DNA of 64,000 nt from Sva-07 sp963774765. GTDB lineage: Bacteria > Actinomycetota > Acidimicrobiia > Acidimicrobiales > Ilumatobacteraceae. The DNA lies in NCBI GenBank assembly GCA_963774765.1, contig CAVZGP010000011.1, forward strand, positions 816,418-880,417, written 5' to 3'. Made by a program: the position numbers and the translations under genes. The notes beneath the pieces are model-generated. The model did no database searches. It was not told where the DNA came from and worked only from the letters and a program-made list of their open reading frames with translations. Shown piece by piece: positions 34,469-42,610 of this stretch; positions within the stretch are counted from its first letter, which is position 1; every line of letters starts with the position of its first letter.

Positions 34469-34469
34469 C

Positions 34470-35147
34470 TCACGACGCCTTCGGGATGCGCAGGATCGCT
34501 CCTGCGCCGAGGTCCAGCGGATTGGTGATCCCGTTCTCGTCGGCGATCAGGCGCCAAGCCCGATCGTCGCCGTACGCCCGGTAGGCCAGTGAGGTGATCG
34601 TGTCGCCGTGGCGTGTCACGGTCGCTTTGGTGTGGTCCGCCGACTGGAGTTTCAGTTCGTGGATCTGCTGAGCGAGGGTCTTGTACTCCTTCAGATCGAC
34701 GGTGAGCTTCGCTCGGAGGGGCACCCCGTCGGGTGAGAACATCGTGTACTGCTGGTGGATGTTCGCCACCACACAGCGAAGTGCCCGACGATCCTTGCCA
34801 GGGAACGATTCGCCGCCCCACGAGAAGAGCAGAACCGGCGGAGCGTGAGTCGTCGGGTCGATCTTGACGAGGTCGTAGAACTTGTCGGTGAGCTTGGTGA
34901 CCGGCGTCGCGCCGCTGCTCTGGCCGTCATCGGTGGTGTCGAACAGCAACTCGATCTTCATCGATTCGATCTGTCCACGCACGAATTGGACCAGCGGCGA
35001 GTCGAGGCCCGGAATGGGGATTTCGGCGAGTTGGGCGCCTTTGGTGAACGTGAGTTCGCTCGGGTTGAACTGCACGGACAACCCGGTGCCGGTGGACGCG
35101 CCGGGGTTCGCCAGCCGCTGGAAGCGGGCCTTGGAGAGCGTGCTCAT
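34470..35147 (-). CDS. eCIS baseplate LysM protein (Afp7/Pvc7-like)
   Basis: A 225-residue protein. The N-terminal 150 residues hold the eCIS tube-initiator-type fold, with VQFNPSELTFTKGAQ and LLFDTTDDGQ. The FNPxxxxxxK motif and the later PPVLLFSWG are the usual hallmarks. The C-terminus is a LysM-like domain with ATVTRHGDTITSLAYRAYGDD and ILRIP. In phages (gp53/gpX) and eCIS this protein bridges hub and wedges. The start is the ATG at 35147, which overlaps the stop of the preceding small gene (ATGA). Confidence 0.9.
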   Translation of the reverse strand: MSTLSKARFQRLANPGASTGTGLSVQFNPSELTFTKGAQLAEIPIPGLDSPLVQFVRGQIESMKIELLFDTTDDGQSSGATPVTKLTDKFYDLVKIDPTTHAPPVLLFSWGGESFPGKDRRALRCVVANIHQQYTMFSPDGVPLRAKLTVDLKEYKTLAQQIHELKLQSADHTKATVTRHGDTITSLAYRAYGDDRAWRLIADENGITNPLDLGAGAILRIPKAS

Positions 35148-35338
35148 GTGCCCACACCGCCGTCGCGAACCGAACCCCACATCGACACGTCGCGGTCGTG
35201 GCGTTCGCGAGAACCGGTCTGGGCGTTCAGCCGGTTGATCACTTCACGGACGACGACGTCGAGGACGTCGGGGCTGAGCAGCGTGCGATCGTCGACGGTC
35301 CGAACCTCGAGACCGACCTCGCCGATGTCGAATGCCAT
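35144..35338 (-). CDS. Small protein in the Afp6/Pvc6 position
   Basis: A 64-residue protein placed exactly between tube 2 and the LysM protein, where other eCIS clusters carry the small Afp6/Pvc6 (DUF5908) protein. It opens with a strand pattern, FDIGEVGLEVRTVDDRTLL, followed by an amphipathic helix, DVLDVVVREVINRLNAQ. Sequence similarity to DUF5908 is weak by eye, so the equivalence rests on size and order. Its ATG shares one base with the tube 2 stop (TGATG) and its stop overlaps the next ATG. Confidence 0.65.
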   Translation of the reverse strand: MAFDIGEVGLEVRTVDDRTLLSPDVLDVVVREVINRLNAQTGSRERHDRDVSMWGSVRDGGVGT

Positions 35339-35868
35339 CACAACCCTCCCAATGCTTCGATGACCGAGCCGACCGTCTGGGCGATGTCGCCGACGACACC
35401 ACCGGCCTGCAAGTACAGACCTTCGTGAGCGATCTCGAGTTCCTCCACCGCCACGCTCGCCTGCACGGCGTGCAGCGCCGGTCCTGCCCACCGAGCGGGC
35501 AGTCCGCGACGGAATCGCCACGTACGCACGGTGTTGCCGGCGTCATCGAGCAACTCGATCACGCCGTCGCGCCGCTTGCCCCGTCCCCTCGCATAGCTCT
35601 CGTACCATTCGAACAAGTCGTTGGTGGACGTGACCCCTCGACGCAGCTTGATGTTGGGATGGGTGATCCGGCCGGGGAATCGCAGGACTGCGTCGTTCCG
35701 ACCGCCTTCGCGCCACTCGTCGATCTGCATCGTCGCCTCGAGCCCTGTGCATTCGCTGAACCCGCCGGCAACCGGGGCGGACAGGGTCGAGATGATCGCC
35801 GACGCCGGCTTGGCCGTCTCGACGAGACGGACGGTGAAGTTGATCCCGGTGACCGGCCGCGCACTCAT
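35338..35868 (-). CDS. eCIS inner tube protein 2 (Afp5/Pvc5-like)
   Basis: A 176-residue T4 gp19/phage tail tube family protein. Key segments are FTVRLVETAKPASAIIS, the GFSECTGLEATMQIDEW motif conserved in tube proteins (F-x-E-(C/V)-(S/T)-GL), and RRGVTSTNDLFEWYESY. It probably forms the first ring at the baseplate, as Afp5 does. I use the ATG at 35868, which overlaps the stop of sheath 2 (ATGA); an ATG six bases earlier is also possible. Confidence 0.9.
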   Translation of the reverse strand: MSARPVTGINFTVRLVETAKPASAIISTLSAPVAGGFSECTGLEATMQIDEWREGGRNDAVLRFPGRITHPNIKLRRGVTSTNDLFEWYESYARGRGKRRDGVIELLDDAGNTVRTWRFRRGLPARWAGPALHAVQASVAVEELEIAHEGLYLQAGGVVGDIAQTVGSVIEALGGL

Positions 35869-37997
35869 GGCCATGAACCCGGTTGTGGAACCTCGATGAG
35901 CTCGAGTCGGTTGTCGGTGCGGTGGACCTGGACGGTGATGAATTCGGCCGGGCGGGCGAGCGCGACGCCGACCGTGCAGACGAAGTGGCCGGCAGGGTTG
36001 GTCCTGGCGTCGGCGGCATGGACGAAGAACGATTCGCTCGGATCGTCGCCGGCGAGACCACCGGCGGACCACACGTCGTAGAGCAGACCTTCGAGCGTGG
36101 TCGTCACGGAACGGGCCAGCGTGTGGTCGTTCGGTTCGAAGGCGGTCCAGGTGAGCGCGGCCCGGATCGTCCGACGCAGCCACATCATCGTCCGACGGAC
36201 CGTGACGAACACCCACAACGGATCGCTGCTCAAGGTCCGAACACCCAGTGGCATCAGTCCGAGTGCGGCGACCGATCTGATGACGACCGCTCCAGCTTCG
36301 TTGAGCAGGCCGTGCTGATCGTCGTCGTAGACGGCGCCGAGGCCGTGGGCCCACACCAGCGGCTGATTCGCCGGGGCCGCCCAGGGTCCGACGTTGATGT
36401 CGGTTCTGGCGATCAGCCCCGCGTAGTGCCCGGACGCCGGGAGCAGCGACGGGGCGCGAGCCGAGCCGACCGCGGGGTCGACCACGGCGATCCACGGCAC
36501 GACGAGGACGGCACGGTCGCTCACGAGTTGCAGGACGATTCGCGACACGTCCGACACGCTCGGGGTGCCGACGCTCGATGACGCCGGTGGATGCGACTCC
36601 GACGTCTGCGATGTCGACGGGTCGAGCAGGGCCATGCGCTCGCCGTTGCGTTCGCAGTGTTCGATCACGGCCTTCTGCGCCGCGAGCACCGTGGCGTCGT
36701 CGAAGCCGTTGCGGCCCTCGAAGACCTCGACGTCGTCGAGAGGCGGTGGTGGCGCGTCAGGCTGACACGGCCAACACGGATCGGCCTCGAGGTCCGGAGG
36801 ATCCTCGAGGACTCCTGGCGCCGATGGGGCGACGAGATCGGCGATGACGACGGCCGCCGGCTCGTCGAGGTCGACGGTCGTGGCCAGCCCATGTATTCCG
36901 GCGGCGGCACTCCCGCCGGCGGCTGCCAGCAGGTCGTCGCCCAACATGTCATCGACGCGCAGCGCAGCAAGGCCGTCTCGGCCCTGCCGGGGACGCACGG
37001 ACTGGATGACCGGAACCCGACCGGTCGGTGCCTCGGCATGCACGAATCGCGAGTTCGAGAGTGCATCGACGACGTAGCGCGACCCGCCGACGACGGCTTG
37101 CAGGTCGGTGAAGATCTCGCGCACGGTTCCGCGCTCGGCGACGGTGAGGGAAAACGAGTGTGACCGCACGGTCAGCGACGCCGTCACGTCGAACGCTGCG
37201 GGCAGCGACGAGTCCCACCGCAGCAGGCCGGACGCGGGATCCCACGCGGAGACCACTCGCTCGGCGGTGGAGACGACGCCGGCGATGTCTTGCGAGACGA
37301 CGACGGTCGTGCCAGGTTCGAAGCCGACCGCGGAGTGCACGACGGTGAACGATCCGTCGCTCGGCTCGGTGACGACGTTCGTCGTCGCCGCAACCCGTCC
37401 CGGTCCACTCGTGATCGTCAGGTGGTTCCCCCAGACCCCTGGCGATGCCGCGACGAGGCGAAGACACGGCCCGCTGGGTCCTTCGACGGATGTCGAGGCG
37501 GCGTTCGCGCCGGTCGACACCCCGATCGGGAAGGTGAGGTCGAAGTCGTGGTGCAGCGCACGATCCCAGGTGACCGCCGACGTCGGTGCGTCGATGCCGG
37601 TCACCAAGTACGTACGGTCGAGCACGCCCTGGGACAGGGTCGCGGCGGCACCGACGACGAGTCGGTCGAGATCGGCCACGATGCTGGCGCGCCGATGGGC
37701 GGGTTGCGCGCCGACCGTGGTGGTCGACACCGACGGCGTCGCGACGCGAACGACCCAGCAGGCATCTGCGCCGTTGTCGAAGTACGCCTTGACGGCGTAC
37801 GCCCCGAACGCGCCGTGGACGAATCCGCCGAACCGCATCACGAAGTCGGGCCACGATGTCACTCGCTGCGGAGCGTCGAGTGGTCCCCGCTCGGCGACGA
37901 TGACGAACGCAGCGACGTCGATGCGCGCCGGATCGGCCGGGCGGTCGACGGTGAACCGCTCGATCAGAACTCCGGGGGCGCGCAGGTCCGACACCAT
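35865..37997 (-). CDS. eCIS sheath protein 2
   Basis: A 710-residue phage-tail sheath family protein. The N-terminus reads DLRAPGVLIERFTVDRPADP, parallel to sheath 1. Other typical parts are AYAVKAYFDNGADACWVVRV, GVVDPAVGSARAPSLLPASGHYAGLIARTD-like text in the conserved domain (in pieces), and a C-terminal domain ending VQVHRTDNRLELIEV. A long insertion domain (about 110-420) is beta-rich. Many eCIS have two or three sheath types, one major and one or two at the ends. Which is major here cannot be told from sequence. It begins nine bases after the tube 1 stop. Confidence 0.9.
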   Translation of the reverse strand: MVSDLRAPGVLIERFTVDRPADPARIDVAAFVIVAERGPLDAPQRVTSWPDFVMRFGGFVHGAFGAYAVKAYFDNGADACWVVRVATPSVSTTTVGAQPAHRRASIVADLDRLVVGAAATLSQGVLDRTYLVTGIDAPTSAVTWDRALHHDFDLTFPIGVSTGANAASTSVEGPSGPCLRLVAASPGVWGNHLTITSGPGRVAATTNVVTEPSDGSFTVVHSAVGFEPGTTVVVSQDIAGVVSTAERVVSAWDPASGLLRWDSSLPAAFDVTASLTVRSHSFSLTVAERGTVREIFTDLQAVVGGSRYVVDALSNSRFVHAEAPTGRVPVIQSVRPRQGRDGLAALRVDDMLGDDLLAAAGGSAAAGIHGLATTVDLDEPAAVVIADLVAPSAPGVLEDPPDLEADPCWPCQPDAPPPPLDDVEVFEGRNGFDDATVLAAQKAVIEHCERNGERMALLDPSTSQTSESHPPASSSVGTPSVSDVSRIVLQLVSDRAVLVVPWIAVVDPAVGSARAPSLLPASGHYAGLIARTDINVGPWAAPANQPLVWAHGLGAVYDDDQHGLLNEAGAVVIRSVAALGLMPLGVRTLSSDPLWVFVTVRRTMMWLRRTIRAALTWTAFEPNDHTLARSVTTTLEGLLYDVWSAGGLAGDDPSESFFVHAADARTNPAGHFVCTVGVALARPAEFITVQVHRTDNRLELIEVPQPGSWP

Positions 37998-38006
37998 GAT
38001 CGGCGG

Positions 38007-38450
38007 TCAGACCAGTTCGAGCTTCTCGACGCAGAGTTCCAGGACCTCGAGGCCGACGTCGTTCGTCGTCGCGTTGAACGTCGGACCCTCGTACTTGCAC
38101 GGCCACGCCTCGTAGAAGTTCCAGCGCAAGACGTCGGCGAACTGCTCGTCGAGCATCACGATGGAACCGTTTCGGCGGTCCTCGACACCGTTCACGATCT
38201 GGCGGTACCAGGCCCAGAGTTCGCCGTTCTCGGTGATGCCGCGGCGGAACATGAGGTTCGCCGATTTGCGCATGCCGGGCAGCTTCTTCGGGTGCAGGTC
38301 GCGGGAGTTGCCGACCCGATACTCGATCGGATCGATCGTGTTCGACAACCCGCTGACCTCCCGAAAGGCGGCGACGGCCTCCGAGGTGCCGGTGATCTCG
38401 ATACGGAAGTTGTAGCCCCGGTATGGGTCGTTTCGATCGCCGGTTGCCAT
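38007..38450 (-). CDS. eCIS inner tube protein 1 (Afp1/Pvc1-like, likely major tube)
   Basis: A 147-residue gp19-like tube protein. It starts NDPYRGYNFRIEITG and has AAFREVSGLSNTIDPIEY (the conserved F-x-E-V-S-GL) and LMFRRGITENGELWAWY. The C-terminus is WNFYEAWPCKYEGPTFNA, then VLELCVEKLEL. This is the standard length for the major ring protein that stacks into the tube inside the sheath. An AAAGGA ribosome-binding site precedes the ATG, which may help raise its yield within the operon. It lies between the two sheath genes. Confidence 0.93.
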   Translation of the reverse strand: MATGDRNDPYRGYNFRIEITGTSEAVAAFREVSGLSNTIDPIEYRVGNSRDLHPKKLPGMRKSANLMFRRGITENGELWAWYRQIVNGVEDRRNGSIVMLDEQFADVLRWNFYEAWPCKYEGPTFNATTNDVGLEVLELCVEKLELV

Positions 38451-38493
38451 GGTGGTGGTCCTTTCTCGATGCTCTCGATGTGTTCGGTCTGGT

Positions 38494-40569
38494 TCAGAGT
38501 TCCTGGGTCGCGGACCCGCCGATCCACTGGCCGATTCGCAGGATGACGAACTCAGCCGGGAACACCGGGGCGATACCGATCTCCATCACGAGGCGACCGT
38601 TCAAGATGTCGTCGTCGCTCATCGTGTTGCGGTCACAGACGACGAAGAACGACTCCTCGACCTTCTCGCCCATCAGCGCGCCGTCCTTCCAGGCGCCGGT
38701 CAGGAAGATCGACACCGAGTCGCGAATGCGAGCCCACAACCGGTGGTCGTTCGGCTCGAAGACGGCCCACTGCGTTCCTTCGTCGAGCGACTCTTCGAGG
38801 AAGATGAAGAGCCGACGGACGTTGATGTAGCGCCACGGCTGCTCGCTCGTGAGGCATCTGGCGCCGTACACGCGCAGACCCCGTCGGTCGGCGCGCATGT
38901 CCCGCAGGACGTTGATGCCGCGCGGGTTGAGGATTTCCTGTTGGCCCTTCGAGACGAAGACCTCGATGTCGACGATGCCGTTGATCACTTCGTTGGCCGG
39001 TGCCTTGTGCACCCCTCTGGTGTTGTCGACGCGGGCGTAGATCCCGCACATGTGGCCGCTGGGAGCGACGACGCGCCGCGCCCCGGTGATCGGATCGGAC
39101 ACGACCACCTTCGGGTAGTAGATCGCTGCGTACTTCGTGTCGAAGTTCGACGCATGGGTCTGGATCTCGGCGAGCGTGGCCGGTGTGGTCAACGTGCCCG
39201 GCGGATCGAGCACGGCGAAGCGGTCCATCAGACGTTCGCACTGGTCGATCACCATGCGCTGCACGTCGATCACGCCGACGCCAGGAGCGGCGAGGATCGC
39301 GACTTCGTCGACATCCTCCACCGAGAGCAACCCGGTGCGCTGATTCGGTCCCAGGTCGGCGCCACCGAAGTCGGTCGCGGTCGGTGCAGCGGCGCCGTCG
39401 TTGCCACCGGTGGTCAAGGTGTCGAAGAAGCCGTCGGCCGGCGACGGGAAGAGGAACGGATGGGTGTCCGCGACCGCGATTGCCGGGTCGACGGTCGCCA
39501 GCGACGACGACGCCATTTCGGTCGCGTAGTGGCGCCCTGGAACGTTCTCGAGGGTCAGACCGGTGTAGCGCTCCTCGGTCCTGGTCCGCTCGACGGGATC
39601 CTCGTACAGCATCGCCAGATCGAACTCGCACGTCGAGATCCGAGTCTCCGGCACGCCGACCGGGTTCAGGGCTCCGGCCGCAAACGCCGGGCCGTCGACG
39701 TCGATGGTGGTGCCGGCGATCGCTGTGACCTTGCGATACAGCCGATGCACCGCCGTGTCGCCGAAGTCGATCTCGACCCACGCATTCACGTAGAACCCAC
39801 GCGTCGTGCGAAGGATGAGCGTGTTCCCAGGGGCCAACGCCGCATGGTCGACGACCGATGTCGCAACGGAACGATGACTGGCCGAAACCTGCAGATCCCG
39901 CGCCCAACTCCCGGCGTTTGCCGCCTGCAGTCCGAGGGTCGCGGGTTTGGCGGTGAGCGGTGTCGCCAGGTTCGTGACCGACCCGACTGCGGCAAGGGCA
40001 CCGACGTTCGTGAACACGGTCGTGTAGCGGGCTTCGAAGGTGGTGGTCGCTGACACATTGGCGCCCAACGTCACCTCGCCGGTACCGCGGTTGAGTCCGG
40101 TGATGGCGAACGGGCCGGCCGACGTCGTCAACCCGTTCTTCGTCATACGGAGCGAGACGGCGGAGCCGGTGCTCAACCCGCGCAACGTGGGCAGGGCGAG
40201 CACGGCCGTCGTCGCGGGGACGTCGCGCACGAGTCGGGTGACGAGCCCGCCGCGCAACGTCTCGGTGGCGACGGTGGCGGTGGCTGGCACGACACGCTGC
40301 ACGTACAGGCGGCGACCGCCGTTCGCGAAGAAGCCCCGTGCCGCGTACGGCAGGTCGGAGTGTCCGGCGAACGGCGCGCCGAAGTCGAACGGTCCGCCGT
40401 ACAGGCGGACGAACTCGCCATAGTTCGTGACGAGCTGTGGGCGTCCCGCGGTCGGGCCGCGCCGGGTCACCCCGACGAAGCCGGTCGTGCTCGTGCCGAC
40501 GCCTTGAATCGGGGGTGGCCCCGAGTTCACTTCTTCGACGTAGACACCTGGCGCCAGGTACTCGGGCAT
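38494..40569 (-). CDS. eCIS sheath protein 1
   Basis: A 691-residue phage-tail sheath protein. It starts YLAPGVYVEEVNSGPPPI, the typical APGVYVEE sheath opening. It continues with GTSTTGFVGVTRRGP and AARGFFANGGRRLYVQRV, and its C-terminal domain contains KAPANEVINGIVDIEV and WRYINVRRLFIFLEESLDEG, both highly conserved in contractile sheaths. The sheath contracts to drive the tube through the target membrane. A strong AAGGAG ribosome-binding site precedes the ATG. The opening is closer to known major sheaths than that of sheath 2. Confidence 0.93.
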   Translation of the reverse strand: MPEYLAPGVYVEEVNSGPPPIQGVGTSTTGFVGVTRRGPTAGRPQLVTNYGEFVRLYGGPFDFGAPFAGHSDLPYAARGFFANGGRRLYVQRVVPATATVATETLRGGLVTRLVRDVPATTAVLALPTLRGLSTGSAVSLRMTKNGLTTSAGPFAITGLNRGTGEVTLGANVSATTTFEARYTTVFTNVGALAAVGSVTNLATPLTAKPATLGLQAANAGSWARDLQVSASHRSVATSVVDHAALAPGNTLILRTTRGFYVNAWVEIDFGDTAVHRLYRKVTAIAGTTIDVDGPAFAAGALNPVGVPETRISTCEFDLAMLYEDPVERTRTEERYTGLTLENVPGRHYATEMASSSLATVDPAIAVADTHPFLFPSPADGFFDTLTTGGNDGAAAPTATDFGGADLGPNQRTGLLSVEDVDEVAILAAPGVGVIDVQRMVIDQCERLMDRFAVLDPPGTLTTPATLAEIQTHASNFDTKYAAIYYPKVVVSDPITGARRVVAPSGHMCGIYARVDNTRGVHKAPANEVINGIVDIEVFVSKGQQEILNPRGINVLRDMRADRRGLRVYGARCLTSEQPWRYINVRRLFIFLEESLDEGTQWAVFEPNDHRLWARIRDSVSIFLTGAWKDGALMGEKVEESFFVVCDRNTMSDDDILNGRLVMEIGIAPVFPAEFVILRIGQWIGGSATQEL

Positions 40570-40587
40570 GACGATCTCCTTGCAGGT

Positions 40588-41622
40588 TTAAGCGAGTTCG
40601 GCGTCGATCACGGTTGGATCGCGCCCCGGGTCGAGCGGATGGGACAGCGGGCCGAGCGTGGTGAATCCGGCTGCTGCGAAGGTCAGTGCGACGGCGCCGA
40701 CATCGCGAACACCGGCGATCCGGTACCGGCCGTTGAGGTCGGTGACGGCTCCGGTGGAGCGAATCTCGCGTCGTGTGGGTGTGGGGTCATCGATGTCGAC
40801 GGTCGCGGCGGTGATCGCTCCGGCGCACACGAGGACGCCATCGCCGACAACCGCGTCGCGCGTCAACAGCGACGTGGACGACGGCGCGCCGAACGTCGCC
40901 TCCTGAATCGTCGCGCCGACGAATCGGGTGCGCTGCAGCGGCTGGCGCAAGCCGACCCGCAGGGCTGCGGCGTCAACGGCGTCGACGATCCCGAATTCAC
41001 CGTCGCCGAGCGCCAGGATCGAGCCGGACACGATCGCGCCGATGGCATCGAGGTCGAGGAACGTTGCATCGCTGCGAGCCGGTGCGGTGATCGTGTGGGG
41101 TGCACCGAGTAGCGCGGTGCGGGAGTGCACGGGCGTGCCGATTGCATGCGAGGCCGCCACGACGCTGCGTAATCCGAGCATTTGCCCCATCGGATGGGGT
41201 CCTGTGGCAGTGATCGACGTGTTCGGTATCGGCGTCCGGGGAAACGCACGTCGCCGGACGAGACCTGCCAGAGCGATGGGGGTGCCGACCAGCGTGATGG
41301 TCGCGCCGAAGAACGGCAACGCGGAGCCGGCGGGGATGATGAACGTCGCGGTCTCGACCCCGGAGTCACCGACGAGGTCGATGCTGATCGTGAACGCTGT
41401 CGTCGCCAGGTCGGGGCAGACGATGTTCGGGTCGCCGGTGATCACCACCCACCCACCGGACGCGATGTGCACGTTTGCGTGCGGGTGTGAGGTGGTCACC
41501 GATCGGTGACCGGTGATGTGTGTGCCGCCGGTCAGCTGCGCGACCACGAGCGCGTCGGCGCTCGGCGAGACATCGTCTTCGACGCGGTACGTGCGACCCT
41601 GCGTGACGACCTCGCGGATCAT
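40588..41622 (-). CDS. eCIS-associated beta-rich protein with carboxypeptidase-regulatory-like C-terminus
   Basis: A 344-residue protein. The last 80 residues (GAVTDLNGRYRIAGVRDVGAV, then FTTLGPLSHPLDPG) match the transthyretin-like fold found as a regulatory domain of carboxypeptidases and as a surface beta-sandwich. The rest is beta-strand rich with no motif I can name. It is second in the operon, between the DUF4255 cap protein and sheath 1, and its ATG overlaps the cap gene stop (ATGA). It may decorate the particle or act at the tail end. The real start is 41622; the frame upstream is shadow sequence. Confidence 0.65.
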   Translation of the reverse strand: MIREVVTQGRTYRVEDDVSPSADALVVAQLTGGTHITGHRSVTTSHPHANVHIASGGWVVITGDPNIVCPDLATTAFTISIDLVGDSGVETATFIIPAGSALPFFGATITLVGTPIALAGLVRRRAFPRTPIPNTSITATGPHPMGQMLGLRSVVAASHAIGTPVHSRTALLGAPHTITAPARSDATFLDLDAIGAIVSGSILALGDGEFGIVDAVDAAALRVGLRQPLQRTRFVGATIQEATFGAPSSTSLLTRDAVVGDGVLVCAGAITAATVDIDDPTPTRREIRSTGAVTDLNGRYRIAGVRDVGAVALTFAAAGFTTLGPLSHPLDPGRDPTVIDAELA

Positions 41623-42224
41623 GCCATCTCCATGATCTGGCTCGGTTTCGCAACCCGTTGCGTCACGGGCTCGCCGGTGAATGCCTCGAGGTCTGAATCG
41701 ATCAACACCCCGCTGACGCGGAGCCCGGTCCCGACTCGGTGATTGGTGTGCAGACCTGACCACACGAGGTTCGTGTCGTACGCGGTCAAGGGTTCGAAGG
41801 CCAAGAACAGCTCGGTGCCCGTCGCCGCGAGCGAGCCTTCGAGGTGCGGGTCGGCGAGACGACGATGGTCGAACAGTGCCTGGAGGATCCGTCCGTTGAC
41901 CAGCAGTGTGGTCCTCGCGTCATCGTCGACGACGCTGGCATGCATCACGACTTCGACCGGCAATGATCGGCGTGCCTGCTGATCCGTTCCGAGTCGCTGC
42001 GGGCCGCGGTTCACCTGATCGGGTTGGACGTCGATGCGATGCGTCCACAGTGAGACCACCCCGCTCACGGCGGCCAGCTCGAGTTCTCGCGGCGACCGCA
42101 GATCGACCTCGATCCCCGTCAGGCTCGGGTCGTCGCTCAACGTGATTGCCTCGCGCAGCACACGGCGCACGCTCAGTGCGGCATCTCGAACAGCGGTGAA
42201 GTCGGCCACGAGACGAGCGTGCAC
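41619..42224 (-). CDS. eCIS tube/sheath cap protein, DUF4255 (Afp16/Pvc16-like)
   Basis: This 201-residue protein is the first gene of the eCIS operon. Its N-terminus (FTAVRDAALSVRRVLREAI, then GIEVDLRSPREL), a central VSLWTHRIDVQPDQVNRGPQ, and the LPVEVVMHASVVDD and ILQALFDHRRL segments match the DUF4255 pattern (a helix, then LY-x-Y, then L-x-L-x-YLITP-like). Afp16 and Pvc16 cap the tube and end polymerisation. The start is a GTG with no ATG alternative downstream in conserved sequence. Confidence 0.82.
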   Translation of the reverse strand: MHARLVADFTAVRDAALSVRRVLREAITLSDDPSLTGIEVDLRSPRELELAAVSGVVSLWTHRIDVQPDQVNRGPQRLGTDQQARRSLPVEVVMHASVVDDDARTTLLVNGRILQALFDHRRLADPHLEGSLAATGTELFLAFEPLTAYDTNLVWSGLHTNHRVGTGLRVSGVLIDSDLEAFTGEPVTQRVAKPSQIMEMA

Positions 42225-42268
42225 CGGCCGCAGTCACTGGTGCGTCACGGCCGCGTTGACGAGGCAAT

Positions 42269-42288
42269 GGTGACGCGACGGTGACGCG
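42269..42288 (-). promoter_or_regulatory. Two direct repeats GGTGACGCG with 11-bp phasing, candidate SARP operator
   Basis: Plus-strand GGTGACGCG occurs at 42269-42277 and again at 42280-42288, exactly one 11-bp step apart, 45-64 bp upstream of the eCIS operon start codon. An inverted relative, TGCGTCACGG, lies at 42241-42250. SARP-family activators bind heptameric direct repeats spaced 11 bp near the -35 region, and a SARP-type regulator is encoded next door. No clear -10 hexamer was found, so the promoter itself is not placed. Confidence 0.6.
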
Positions 42289-42308
42289 GCAACAGCGATG
42301 ATCGGCCG

Positions 42309-42566
42309 ATGTCCTCGATTGGACCGTCAGTTCCGATCGGCAGCTCGTCGGCGGGAGCCGAACCGAGCGGCCCCGGTGGTCTGATGAGGGTGCGAATCAC
42401 TCCCGAAACTGACAAATTCGGTGCTCGGGTACGGATTATGTGGCAGTGTTCGGAGGGCGAACTCCACGTCATCGGCCCGCAGAGCGTGGCCGACGTGGTC
42501 GAAGGGACGGGACTGGTCAGTGCATCGTTTCGCGCGATGTATACCGAGGTGACCAGGGACCTCTAA
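42309..42566 (+). CDS. Small hypothetical protein between the eCIS promoter and the SARP gene
   Basis: This open frame of 85 codons has a coherent C-terminal part (RVRITPETDKFGARVRIMWQ, then ADVVEGTGLVSASFRAMY). The first 25 residues are Ser/Pro/Gly-rich. No good ribosome-binding site precedes the ATG at 42309 or the alternative ATG at 42384. It points the same way as the SARP gene, which begins 45 bp later. I do not recognise it, and it may be only the leader of the regulator mRNA. Confidence 0.4.
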   Translation: MSSIGPSVPIGSSSAGAEPSGPGGLMRVRITPETDKFGARVRIMWQCSEGELHVIGPQSVADVVEGTGLVSASFRAMYTEVTRDL

Positions 42567-42610
42567 GCGGGCACAACGGTGCAAGAGAGCCATCTCGCTC
42601 AGGAGGGACC

